DNA of 64,000 bases from Streptomyces sp. NBC_01288 (lineage in GTDB: Bacteria > Actinomycetota > Actinomycetes > Streptomycetales > Streptomycetaceae), in NCBI RefSeq assembly GCF_035982055.1, contig NZ_CP108427.1, positions 2,294,001 through 2,358,000 of the forward strand, written 5' to 3'. Positions 39,881 to 48,900 of this stretch are shown in pieces. How positions within the stretch are numbered: the first letter of the stretch is position 1; every line of letters begins with the position of its first letter. Both the position numbers and the translations under genes were made by a program. The notes beneath the pieces are model-generated. The model was given only the letters and a program-made list of their open reading frames with translations, did no database searches and was not told the origin of the DNA.

Positions 39881-40612
39881 CTACGCGGCGACCGTCGCGA
39901 CCGGGAATCCCGGTGTACGGCGGACCCGTCGTCCGGCGTCGACCGCGAACACTTCACAGCCGGGCCGGGCGGCGGCCCAGTCGACGCCTTCCGGGCCCAT
40001 CGCGAAGGCCGCGGTGGCCGTGGCGTCCGCCTCGGTGAGGGAGGCGGCCACGACGGAGATGCTGAGCAGGCCGGTCGCGGGAGCGCCGGTGCGGCCGTCG
40101 ACGATGTGGTCGCCGCGCTCGTAGCGCGCGGAGGTCGCCACCGCCCCGCCGGTCAGCTCAAGGACCGTGCACAGCTGGTCGGCGTGTTCGGGATGCCGTA
40201 CGCCCACCCGCCACGGACCGCCGGCCACGACCACGTCGCCACCGGCGTTGAGGATGAAGCGCCGGGCGCCGGCGGCGGTGAGGAGTTCCGCCGCCCGCTG
40301 CACCGACCAGCCCTTGACCACCGCGCAGGGGTCGAGGGGTCGGCCGGGCAGCCGGACGTCGAAGGCGCCGCCGGTCGCGAGCCGGTACTGCTCACAGAGG
40401 TCGAGCACCTCCGTCAAGTCCGCGCTGAGGTCCCGGAGTTGGAGCTCACCGCGGTCGTAGCGGCAGACCTCGCTGTCCGGGCGGAACGGGCTGAAGCGGG
40501 CGTCGACCTCGCGCAGCCAGGCGAACAGCGCGTCCGCCACTTCGTCCCGGATGCCTTCGTCGTCGACGCGCAACGACACCGGGAACCCCATGACGTGCTC
40601 AACTCGGCGCAT
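39881..40612 (-). CDS. apbE: FAD:protein FMN transferase (ApbE)
   Basis: A 243-aa ApbE-type flavin transferase: VEHVMGFPVSLRV, LPGRPLDPCAVVKGWSVQRA, ILNAGGDVVVAGG and YERGDHIVDGRTGAPATGL, the last being the Mg/FAD-binding region. It moves FMN from FAD onto a Thr in a D-[ST]-x-S-G-A-T motif; exactly such a motif is in the FMN-binding protein encoded immediately upstream. It is short for the family (lacking a signal peptide), so it would act in the cytoplasm or on a tail facing it; some actinomycete ApbE proteins have this size. Confidence 0.92.
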   Translation of the reverse strand: MRRVEHVMGFPVSLRVDDEGIRDEVADALFAWLREVDARFSPFRPDSEVCRYDRGELQLRDLSADLTEVLDLCEQYRLATGGAFDVRLPGRPLDPCAVVKGWSVQRAAELLTAAGARRFILNAGGDVVVAGGPWRVGVRHPEHADQLCTVLELTGGAVATSARYERGDHIVDGRTGAPATGLLSISVVAASLTEADATATAAFAMGPEGVDWAAARPGCEVFAVDAGRRVRRTPGFPVATVAA

Positions 40613-40613
40613 G

Positions 40614-41069
40614 TCAGGCGCCCTTGGCGTCGATCGCGGCCTGGAGCGACTGGACGTAGGCGTCGCTGGTGATCGTGGCGCCGGACACCGTGTCGATCTT
40701 CGAACTCTGCGCCTTGAGGGTTTCCTCGATCAGTACCGGGACGGCCGCCGTGGTCTGCGGGTGGTCCGGCTGCTGGAGCATGCTCACGGAGCTGATCTTG
40801 TCGCCCTCGAAGGTCACCTGCACCTGCACGGTGCCCTTGTCGGTGTTGATCGCGGTGCCCTGGACGACCTTCTTCGAGGACGCGGAGGGGGTCGACGAAG
40901 ACCCGGACGACGACGAGGACGGGGACGACGACGAGGCCGTAGGAGTCGGTGTCGAGACCGCCTCAGTCGTGGTCGTCGAACTCGTGGTCGTCCCGATGGA
41001 CGGCTCGTAGCGCCACACGGGGATCAGACCCGCGACGGACAGCACCAGGACAGGTATGACTCGCTTCAC
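40614..41069 (-). CDS. FMN-binding domain protein with flavinylation motif
   Basis: A 151-aa protein: a short N-terminal membrane anchor/signal (VIPVLVLSVAGLIPVW), a Thr/Ser-rich spacer of about 50 residues, and an FMN_bind domain ending with DTVSGATITSDAYVQSL. The Thr in SGAT is the expected covalent FMN site, modified by the neighbouring ApbE. Serves as a one-electron carrier at the outer membrane face. GTG 41069, ten bases after the oxidoreductase stop; ApbE starts directly after its stop. Confidence 0.9.
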   Translation of the reverse strand: MKRVIPVLVLSVAGLIPVWRYEPSIGTTTSSTTTTEAVSTPTPTASSSSPSSSSSGSSSTPSASSKKVVQGTAINTDKGTVQVQVTFEGDKISSVSMLQQPDHPQTTAAVPVLIEETLKAQSSKIDTVSGATITSDAYVQSLQAAIDAKGA

Positions 41070-41079
41070 GATATGTCTC

Positions 41080-42417
41080 TCATCCCGCCAGGCTGAAGCG
41101 TTCGAAGTGGATCTGCTGCTTGGGCACGCCCATGTCGCCGAGGCTGCGCAGCACCGCGTTCATCATCGGCGGCGGTCCGCAGAGGAAGACGTCGCGGTCG
41201 GCGATGTCCGGTACGAGCCGGGCGAGTTCGCGCGGGGCGAGCTTGTCGGGGACGGGCGGGCCGGTGAGCAGGTGCAGTTCGGCACCCTTGGCCCGGGCCA
41301 GCTCGGCCAGTTCGCCGTAGAGGACGGCGTCGCGTTCGGCGGAGACGCGGTAGATGACGACCGCGTGGCCCTCCAGGTCCTCCAGCAGGGCGCGGATCGG
41401 GGTGACGCCGACGCCGCCCGCGATGAGCAGGGACTCCGGCTTCGTGCGGTGCAGGGTGGTGAAGGCGCCGTAGGGGCCCTCGGCGAAGACGCGGGTGCCG
41501 ACCTTCAGGTGGCGGAGGGCCGCCGTGCCGGCGCCGGCCGTTTTCGCGGTGAGGCGGAGGCGGGTGCCGTCGGGGGCGGCCGAGAGGGAGAAGGGGTTGG
41601 CCTGCCACCAGCGGTCCTTCGTCAGGAACCGCCAGAGGAAGAACTGGCCCGCCTGGGCCGGGAGTTGGTGGAGGTCGCGGCCCGTGATGTAGATCGAGAC
41701 GACGTTGTCGGACTCGGGGACCACCGCCTCCACCCGGAACTGGTGGCGGAGGTTGCGCCACAGGGGCAGGACCAGCCGGCCCAGGGCGACCGAGCCGAGC
41801 GCGACGCCCCACACCGCGTACCAGTACGTCGTGGCGGCGGGCGACGCGGTGAACGTCGTACCGACCGCGACCTGGTGGGTGAAGGCGAGGACCACCGCGA
41901 CGTAGGTGTAGAGGTGGATGAAGTGCCAGGTCTCGTAGGCGAGTCGGCGCCGGGCGTAGCGGGCGGAGGTCGCGCCGATGACGAGGATCAGGGCGAAGGC
42001 GACGAGCGCGCGCAGGATGCCCTCGGTGGTCTCGGCCAGGTCGACGACCTCGCCGACCGGGCCGGTGTCGGTGCCCTGGGCGTAGCCGAAGGCGATGAAG
42101 ACGAGGTGCCCGAGCAGCGTCCAGAGCAGCGCGAAGCCGGTCCAGCGGTGCCAGTTGGTGAGCCGGTCCATGCCGATCCGGCGGTCGAGCCAGGGCAGGC
42201 GGGCCACCAGCAGCAGCTGGAAGGCCATGACGAGCGCGCCGTAGAGGCCGAGGAAGCGGCCGATGACGATGAGCGCGTTGGAGGCGAATCCGGCCTGGGC
42301 GAAGAAGACGGTCACCACGGCGACGTTCGCGGCCAGCACGGCGTACAGGCCCGTGCGGGCCACCACCCTGGGGCGTATCGCCGTGGGGGGCGCAGGGGGT
42401 GATTGGACGGTCGTCAC
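41080..42417 (-). CDS. Ferric-reductase-like membrane oxidoreductase
   Basis: A 445-aa protein with about six membrane helices (residues 15-210; haem-ligand His candidates in LTNWHRWTGFALLWTLLGH and ETWHFIHLYTYVAV), then a ferredoxin-reductase-type module: FAD site NPFSLSAAPDG, NAD(P) site LLIAGGVGVTPIRALLED, and VFLCGPPPMMNAV. It carries electrons from NAD(P)H through FAD and haem across the membrane, plausibly to the flavinylated FMN-binding protein encoded next. GTG 42417 with GGAG upstream. Confidence 0.9.
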   Translation of the reverse strand: MTTVQSPPAPPTAIRPRVVARTGLYAVLAANVAVVTVFFAQAGFASNALIVIGRFLGLYGALVMAFQLLLVARLPWLDRRIGMDRLTNWHRWTGFALLWTLLGHLVFIAFGYAQGTDTGPVGEVVDLAETTEGILRALVAFALILVIGATSARYARRRLAYETWHFIHLYTYVAVVLAFTHQVAVGTTFTASPAATTYWYAVWGVALGSVALGRLVLPLWRNLRHQFRVEAVVPESDNVVSIYITGRDLHQLPAQAGQFFLWRFLTKDRWWQANPFSLSAAPDGTRLRLTAKTAGAGTAALRHLKVGTRVFAEGPYGAFTTLHRTKPESLLIAGGVGVTPIRALLEDLEGHAVVIYRVSAERDAVLYGELAELARAKGAELHLLTGPPVPDKLAPRELARLVPDIADRDVFLCGPPPMMNAVLRSLGDMGVPKQQIHFERFSLAG

Positions 42418-42567
42418 GGACGGCAGCTCCTTGATCGGGTCCTGGGAGACGAGCTTGACCTCGGGGGGCTGTCGTTTTCCTGTCGGACAACTTTCAAGTG
42501 CTTATCGATGTGGGTGTGGCGGTGCCGCGGGTCTGGCGTCGATCGGTGTGTGGCGCAGTATGAGCGG

Positions 42568-43257
42568 GTGGACAAAGTACGACTCCTCGTCGTGGACGAC
42601 GACCCGCCGATCGCCGATCTTGTCGCGACGGTCGCCCGGTACGAGGGCTGGGAGGCCGCGTGCGCGTACTCCGGTGAGGAGGCGCTGACCGTGGCCGCCG
42701 AGTTCAGACCGGACATCGTGGTGCTCGACCTGATGCTGCCCGGCCTCGACGGTTTCGGTGTGCTGGACCGGCTGCGGCACTCCGGGACGATGGTGCCCGT
42801 GGTGTTCCTCACCGCGCGGGACGCGGTCGCCGACCGGGTCGCGGGGCTGACCCGGGGCGGTGACGACTACCTGGTCAAACCGTTCGCGGTGGAGGAGCTG
42901 ATGGCCCGGCTGCGGACCGTGCTGCGGCGCAGCGCCGGGCCCGGTTTCCAGCGGTCGGTCCTCCAGGTCGCGGACCTCACGATGGACGAGGACACGCGCG
43001 AGGTGCGCCGCGGCGACCGCCTCCTCACGCTCACCCCGACCGAGTACGAGGTCCTGCGCTACCTCATGCGCAAGTCTCCGACCGTCCTCACCAAGGCGCA
43101 GATCCTCGACCACGTGTGGGAGTACGGCTTCGGCGGCCGCTCCAATGTGGTGGAGCTGGTGGTCAGCCGCCTGCGCCGCAAGCTGGACGAGGGGCACGAT
43201 CCGCTGATCCACACCGTGCGCGGCTTCGGCTATGTGATCCGGCAGGCCGCCGAGTGA
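42568..43257 (+). CDS. OmpR-family response regulator
   Basis: A 229-aa regulator: receiver domain with VRLLVVDDDPP, phospho-acceptor Asp in VVLDLMLPGLDGFG, Lys in YLVKPFAVEEL; then a winged-helix output domain (LTLTPTEYEVLRYLMRKS, SNVVELVVSRLRRKLD). Start set at GTG 42568, where typical members begin; GTG 42550 is an in-frame alternative. Divergent from the oxidoreductase operon and overlapping its kinase (GTGA). It may control the flanking redox genes and, by its family's 11-bp repeat preference, the GT2/GT39 operon; both are inference. Confidence 0.92.
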   Translation: MDKVRLLVVDDDPPIADLVATVARYEGWEAACAYSGEEALTVAAEFRPDIVVLDLMLPGLDGFGVLDRLRHSGTMVPVVFLTARDAVADRVAGLTRGGDDYLVKPFAVEELMARLRTVLRRSAGPGFQRSVLQVADLTMDEDTREVRRGDRLLTLTPTEYEVLRYLMRKSPTVLTKAQILDHVWEYGFGGRSNVVELVVSRLRRKLDEGHDPLIHTVRGFGYVIRQAAE

Positions 43258-44696
43258 TCCGACGACTGCGCCACAACTGGCGCCGGGTACGCCTGGGCAC
43301 CCGCCTGGCCCTGGGCGTGGGCGTGCTGTCCCTGATCGTGTTCGCGGTCGTCGGCACGGCCCTGACGATGTATATGCGGGACTATCTCCAGCGCCAGGTC
43401 AGCGACCAGATGAAGCTCGTCCAGGTCGTCCAGTCCAAGGACGCCCAGGTCCACGGCATCGTCCAGGACAAGCCGTACTACGGTTGGTACACGGCGGTCT
43501 ACGACGTCAAGGGCACGACCGCGAAACTCCGCGAGCCATCCGATGTACCGGACGACACCAGCGCGCTCACCGCCCTCGCCAGGACGATGGCGCACTCCAC
43601 CACGGAGATCTCCCGCACGGTGACGATCGACGGCGAGGGCACCTACCGGCTGCGGGCCTGCCAGGTCGACCCCGGTGTGGTCCTGGTGAGCGCGGCCCCG
43701 CTGGCGGACGTGCAGGGCACCGTACGGCAGCTGGTCACGGTCCAGGTGGTGGCGTTCGCGCTGGCGCTGCTGGTGCTGGTGGTCATAGGGCGGAACCTGC
43801 TGCGGCGCGGGCTGCGCCCCCTCAGCGACATGGCGACCACGGCCCACGGCATCGCCTCGCACGACCTCACCGAGTCGGCGGCCCGGCTGCCGCTGCGCGC
43901 CGAGCGGGGCGACGGCGGGCCCGAGGTGGAGGAGCTGCGCACCGCGTTCAACACGATGCTGGAGCACATCGACGACTCCCTCGCGGTGCGCGCGGAGGCG
44001 GAGCAGCGGCTGCGCCGGTTCGTCGCGGATGCCTCGCACGAGCTGCGGACCCCGCTGATGTCGGTGCGCGGCTACGCGGACCTGTTCCAGTACGCGGCGG
44101 CGAACGTCCCCGAGGAGCGCGACAAGCACCTGGCCCGGCTGCGCGCCGAGGCCGCCCGCATGGGCGTCCTCCTCGACGACCTCCTCCTGCTGGCCCGCCT
44201 CGACGCGGCGGACGTGGAGACTCCGCTACGGCCGGAGGACGCGGACCTGGTGGACCTCGTGGGGCAGGCGGCGGACGCCTTCCGCGCCGGGCACCGGGAC
44301 CACCCGCTGACGGTGTCGGTGCCCGAGTCCCCGGTCCCGCTGCGCGTCGACCCGGTCCGCATCCGGCAGGTGCTGGACAACCTGCTGGCCAACGCGGCCG
44401 TGCACACCCCCGCCGGGACGCGGGTGTCGGTGTCGCTGTCGGTCGCCGCCGGCACGGCATCCGTGCGGATCGCCGACGCGGGCCCCGGCATCCCGGAGGA
44501 CGACCGGGCCCGGGTCTTCGACCGCTTCTACCGGGTCGACAAGGCCCGCACCCGGGACCGCGGCGGCAGCGGGCTGGGCCTCGCGGTGGCCCGGTCGCTG
44601 GCGAAGGCGCACGGCGGCACCGTGGAGCTGACGTCCGAGCCCGGCGCGACGGTCTTCACCGTGACGATCCCACTGGGTGCGGCGTCGTACCGGTGA
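43254..44696 (+). CDS. Two-component sensor histidine kinase with HAMP domain
   Basis: A 480-aa membrane kinase. Helix 1 about residues 18-40, extracellular sensor about 41-160, helix 2 about 161-182, HAMP, H-box VADASHELRTPLMSVRGY, N-box NLLANAAVHTP, G boxes ADAGPGIPEDD and GGSGLGLAVARSLAKAHGG. Phosphorylates the response regulator it overlaps. Stimulus unknown. The 3' end and the following 100 nt contain degenerate tandem repeats of the last codons (44679-44797), suggesting past slippage or duplication at the gene end. Confidence 0.93.
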   Translation: MIRRLRHNWRRVRLGTRLALGVGVLSLIVFAVVGTALTMYMRDYLQRQVSDQMKLVQVVQSKDAQVHGIVQDKPYYGWYTAVYDVKGTTAKLREPSDVPDDTSALTALARTMAHSTTEISRTVTIDGEGTYRLRACQVDPGVVLVSAAPLADVQGTVRQLVTVQVVAFALALLVLVVIGRNLLRRGLRPLSDMATTAHGIASHDLTESAARLPLRAERGDGGPEVEELRTAFNTMLEHIDDSLAVRAEAEQRLRRFVADASHELRTPLMSVRGYADLFQYAAANVPEERDKHLARLRAEAARMGVLLDDLLLLARLDAADVETPLRPEDADLVDLVGQAADAFRAGHRDHPLTVSVPESPVPLRVDPVRIRQVLDNLLANAAVHTPAGTRVSVSLSVAAGTASVRIADAGPGIPEDDRARVFDRFYRVDKARTRDRGGSGLGLAVARSLAKAHGGTVELTSEPGATVFTVTIPLGAASYR

Positions 44697-44797
44697 CGAT
44701 CCTGTCGGGCGCGGCCTCGTCCCGCCGAGAATCCGGGCGGGACGGCTTCGTCCCGGTGACGACCCTGTCGAGGGCGGCTTCGTCCCGGTGAACGCGG
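44679..44797 (+). repeat. Degenerate ~30-nt tandem repeats at the kinase 3' end
   Basis: Four units starting near 44679, 44711, 44741 and 44774, each with GCGGC-TCGT-CC-GGTGA-like sequence; units 1 and 3 share CGGTGACGAxCCTGTCG. The first covers the last codons and stop of the kinase gene, so alternative stops are repeated downstream. Confidence 0.6.
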
Positions 44798-44937
44798 GTA
44801 GCGCGCGCCGTCCCTCGCTCTAGGCTCGGCGCCAGGCTTGTGCCACCATTACTGACGTGGCGTCACCTGAGACTCAGGACACTCAACTGGCTCTGCCTCA
44901 TCGCCAGTTGCCGCGCCTCGAAGCCGGGAAGCCGCCG

Positions 44938-45543
44938 TCACATCCCGCGCCACACGTTGTCGTAGGCCGCGTCCTCGACACTCTTCCGCTGCCGTACGGC
45001 CTCCAGCTCCGTCACCGCGTCGTGGACCACGGCGATGACCGTGTCCAGCGACTCGTCGGTGACCTTGGCGGAGTCCTCGTCGGACACCTCGCGGACACCG
45101 GCGGCCGCGGCGAGCTGGGCGAGGACGGGCTCGTCCTGGGACCAGCGGTCCGCCGCGCGAGTACGGGCCGGGGAGTCGACCAGGGCCGTCCGCCCGGTGC
45201 GGACCGGGATCCAGCGCCCGCGCTGCCGGGCGACCAGTCCCTCCGCCTCCAACGCGGCGAGATACGCGGAGGACAGGCTGCGCCCGCGCCGCCACAGCCA
45301 GTCCTCGACCGACTCGTACGGCGCCTCCCGCACGAGCGCGGCCGCGGCCTGGTCCAACAGGCCGTCCTCCAAGGGGACTTGGGGGTTCGGCACGATCAGG
45401 TCGCCGTCCAGCACGACGGCTCCGGCGGCGAGGAGGTCGACCACCTCCGCTCCGGCGAGAGCGAGCGACAGATCACCCGTCTCGACGGGGCGGTCGGGTG
45501 CGACATCCATGGCGACGATCATCAGGTCCCGCGGTGTGCTCAT
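44938..45543 (-). CDS. GPP34 (GOLPH3-like) family protein
   Basis: A 201-aa GPP34-domain protein: STPRDLMIVAMDVA, LALAGAEVVDLLAAGAVVLDG, and ESVEDWLWRRGRSLSSAYLAAL. Eukaryotic relatives bind phosphoinositides at the Golgi; bacterial members are frequent in Streptomyces and of unknown role. Start chosen at ATG 45543 where homology begins; the frame is open 45 codons upstream without family-like sequence. It faces the kinase gene tail to tail and is divergent from the lipid synthase cluster. Confidence 0.88.
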   Translation of the reverse strand: MSTPRDLMIVAMDVAPDRPVETGDLSLALAGAEVVDLLAAGAVVLDGDLIVPNPQVPLEDGLLDQAAAALVREAPYESVEDWLWRRGRSLSSAYLAALEAEGLVARQRGRWIPVRTGRTALVDSPARTRAADRWSQDEPVLAQLAAAAGVREVSDEDSAKVTDESLDTVIAVVHDAVTELEAVRQRKSVEDAAYDNVWRGM

Positions 45544-45912
45544 AGGTGCCAACCTAGCGCGGCCTATGCGAGGAGGCAGCGACACCCAACGTTTACATAA
45601 TTCCGCCCCGCCGTCAGTGGTGTTTCGGGACTGTGAGCCCAGGATGAATATCGGGGGCTTTTGGACCGCTTGCGCCACTGCGGTCCGAGTGGTGTGCCCT
45701 CTGAAGGAAATTGGCAGGGTTTTCGGTTGTTTGGGGACCCCTTTCCGGCTGGCTGGATCACTGCCGTTGTCCAGTTGCTTGCCTTGGCGTTGTTGACCGA
45801 CGAGTAACCGGGGGGCTAGCTTTCCATCAGCCCTCTTGCGCCTCTGCGATTACATTCGGCGCCCCCTGCCGAAACCCCCCACCGTGCAGTTTCACCGTTT
45901 ATTCGGAGAATC
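45544..45912. other. 369-nt intergenic region before the lipid synthase cluster
   Basis: No convincing gene. It is less GC-rich than the flanks (TTTACATAATT near 45592, ATGAATATC near 45643). A promoter candidate for the synthase operon lies at 45793-45822. A minus-strand 65-codon frame here has no supporting features. Confidence 0.55.
45793..45822 (+). promoter_or_regulatory. Promoter candidate TTGACC-18 nt-TAGCTT for the lipid synthase operon
   Basis: -35 at 45793-45798 and -10 at 45817-45822, giving a leader of about 85 nt before ATG 45913. A CGGAGAA ribosome site precedes the ATG. Confidence 0.45.
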
Positions 45913-48900
45913 ATGACGCCTGTCGCGCGCGCCGCAGAAATGATCATTGGAATCACTCCGTTCCATGAACCGGACGCCCGACTCGCGGCGGCCGTCAGCC
46001 GCGCCGGCGGGCTGGGGGTACTGGACCTGGGAATGGGCGACCGAAGATCCAGAGAGGCCCTGACGCGCATCCGGCGCTGGTCGCCCGACCCATTCGGGGT
46101 ACGGGTCGGACCGCACTGCCGGATCGGCCCCGGTGACCTCACGACGGGCGGCGGCGCGACCCCGCACACCGTGGTCCTCACCGCGGACGCCGCCTGGCAG
46201 GTCGACGAGGTCGCGGCGGAGCACCGGGTGCTGGTCGAGGTCACCGACCCGGACCAGGCACTGGCGGCGGTCCGCGCCGGTGCGCACGGGCTGATCGCCC
46301 GGGGCACCGAAAGCGGCGGCCGGGTGGGCGAGTTGAGTACCTTCGTCTTACTCCAGCGCCTGCTCGCCGAGCCCGGTGTGGACGTCCCGGTGTGGGCCTG
46401 CGGCGGCATCGGCCCCCGTACGGCCGCCGCGGCCGTGGCCGGTGGCGCGGCCGGAGTGGTCCTCGACAGCCAACTGGCCCTGCTCGCCGAATCGGTCCTG
46501 CCGGAGGCCGCCGCTGCGGCACTGCGCTCGATGGACGGCTCCGAGACCACGCTGGTGGCCGGCCACCGCGTGCTCCTACGACGCGGTCCTGACGCCCCGC
46601 AGGTACCCGCCGACCGGGTGTCCGAACTGCTCGGCGCCCGCGACCCCCGCACCCAGTTGCTGCCGGTCGGCCAGGACGGTTTCCTCGCCGCGCGCTTCGC
46701 GGAACGCTGGGGCGACACGGGACGCACGATCCGCGAACTGACCGCCGCCGTACGGGAGTCGGTACGGGACGAGCACGCGGCCGACGCGCTGCGCGCGGGC
46801 TCCCCCATGAGCCGGACCCTCGGCACCCGACTCCCCATCGCCCAGGGCCCGATGACCCGTGTCAGCGACCAGGCGGAGTTCGCCGCGGCCGTCGCCGAGG
46901 GCGGCGCCCTGCCGTTCGTCGCGCTGGCGCTGTCGAGCGGCGAACAGTCCCGGACGGTGCTGGCCGAGACCCGCGCCGCCGTGGGCGACCGCCCCTGGGG
47001 TGTCGGGGTGCTCGGCTTCGCGCCCGAGGAGATGCGCGACGCCCAGCTCGAAGCCGTACGGGAGTTGCGGCCCACGCACGCGATCATCGCGGGCGGACGC
47101 CCCTCCCAGGCCGAAGCGTTGGAGCGGTCCAGGATCTCCACCTTCCTCCATGTGCCCTCGCCGGGACTGCTCCGCCAGTTCCTGGACGCCGGTGTCCGCA
47201 AGTTCGTGTTCGAGGGCTCCGAGTGCGGCGGCCACGTCGGACCGCGCGGCAGCTTCCCGCTGTGGGAGGCCCAACTCGCCGTCCTGGAAGACTTCTTGGC
47301 CACGGCCGAGGCGGGCACGGCGGAACGCGTCGAGGTGTTCTTCGCGGGCGGCGTCCACGACGAGCGCTCGGCGGCGATGGTGGCCGCACTCACCGCACCG
47401 CTCACCGCACAAGGTGCGGCCGTGGGCGTCCTGATGGGCACCGCCTATCTGTTCACGGAGGAGGCAGTGACGCGTGGAGCGGTCCAACCGCTCTTCCAGG
47501 AGCAGGTGATCGGCGCTACTCGGACCGCACTCCTGGAGACCGCGCCCGGTCACGCCACCCGCTGCGTACCGAGCCCATTCAGCGACAACTACCTGGTCTT
47601 CGAAGCCCAGCTGCGAGAGCAGGGCGTCCCGGACCGGCAGATCTGGGAGAAATTGGAACGGCTCAACGTCGGCCGCCTGCGCATCGCCAGCAAGGGCGTC
47701 GAGCGGGACGCGGACGGCGCGTTGGCCGCCGTGGACGAGCAGCGCCAGCTCGCCGAGGGGATGTTCATGGCCGGCGAGGTCGCCGTGCTGCGTTCGGCGA
47801 CCACCACGATCGAGGCCCTGCACCGCTCGGTGACCGAGGAGGCCGCCGACTACCTGGCCGAGAGCGCGCGAACCGCCCGCACCCGCCTGGGAGTCGATGA
47901 GACGGCCGAGCCGGAGGCACCGGCCCCGCTGGACATCGCTGTCATCGGCATGGCGTGCATGTTCCCGCAGGCCCCCGACCTCCCCACGTTCTGGGCGAAC
48001 ATCCTCGGCGGACGCGACTCCGTCGACGAGGTCCCGCCCGACCGCTGGGACCCCGCCGTCCACTACTCGGCCGACAAGAATGGTGCCACCCCGTCGAAGT
48101 GGGGCGGCTTCCTGCCGCGCATCCCCTTCGACCCGCTGCGCTACGGCATCCCTCCGGCCTCCCTCGGCAGCATTGAACCGGTCCAACTACTGGCCCTCGA
48201 AGCGGCCCGGCGTTCGCTGGAGGACGCCGGATACGGCGACCGGGGGCGGGAGTTCGACCGGGCGCGCACCTCCGTGGTGTTCGGCGCGGAGGCGGGCAGC
48301 GACCTGTCCAACGCGACCACGCTGCGCGCCGTACTGCCCTCCTACTACGGCAAGATCCCGCAGGGCATCGAGGAGCAACTCCCCACGCTCACCGAGGACT
48401 CCTTCCCCGGCATGCTCTCCAACGTCATCTCGGGCCGCATCGCCAACCGGCTCGACCTCGGCGGCGCCAACTTCACGGTCGACGCGGCCTGCGCGTCCTC
48501 GCTGGCCGCCGTCGACGTCGCCTGCAAAGAACTCGTCGGCGGCACCAGCGATGTGGTCCTGTGCGGGGGCGCCGACCTCCACAACGGCATCAACGACTAC
48601 GTCCTCTTCTCCTCCGTGCACGCCCTCTCCCCCACCGGCCGCTCCCGCGCCTTCGACAGCTCGGCGGACGGCATCGCGCTCGGCGAGGGCGTCGCCTGCG
48701 TGGTCCTCAAGCGGCTCGCGGACGCGGAGCGGGACGGCGACCGGATCTACGGTGTCATCAAGGGAGTCGGCAGCTCCAGCGACGGCCGCTCCCTGGGCCT
48801 GACGGCACCCCGCCCCGAGGGCCAACGGGCCGCGCTGGAACGGGCGTACCGCAACGCGGGCGTCTCCCCCGCCGAGGTCGGCCTGGTGGAGGCGCACGGC

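Noticed and set aside
44857..45600. A plus-strand frame starting VASPETQDTQLALP opposite the GPP34 gene.
   Set aside because: It is almost wholly antisense to GPP34; the first 25 codons could be a gene remnant, but nothing supports that.
45564..45761. A 65-codon minus-strand frame upstream of the GPP34 gene.
   Set aside because: No ribosome-binding site, no recognisable domain, and it covers the probable promoter region.
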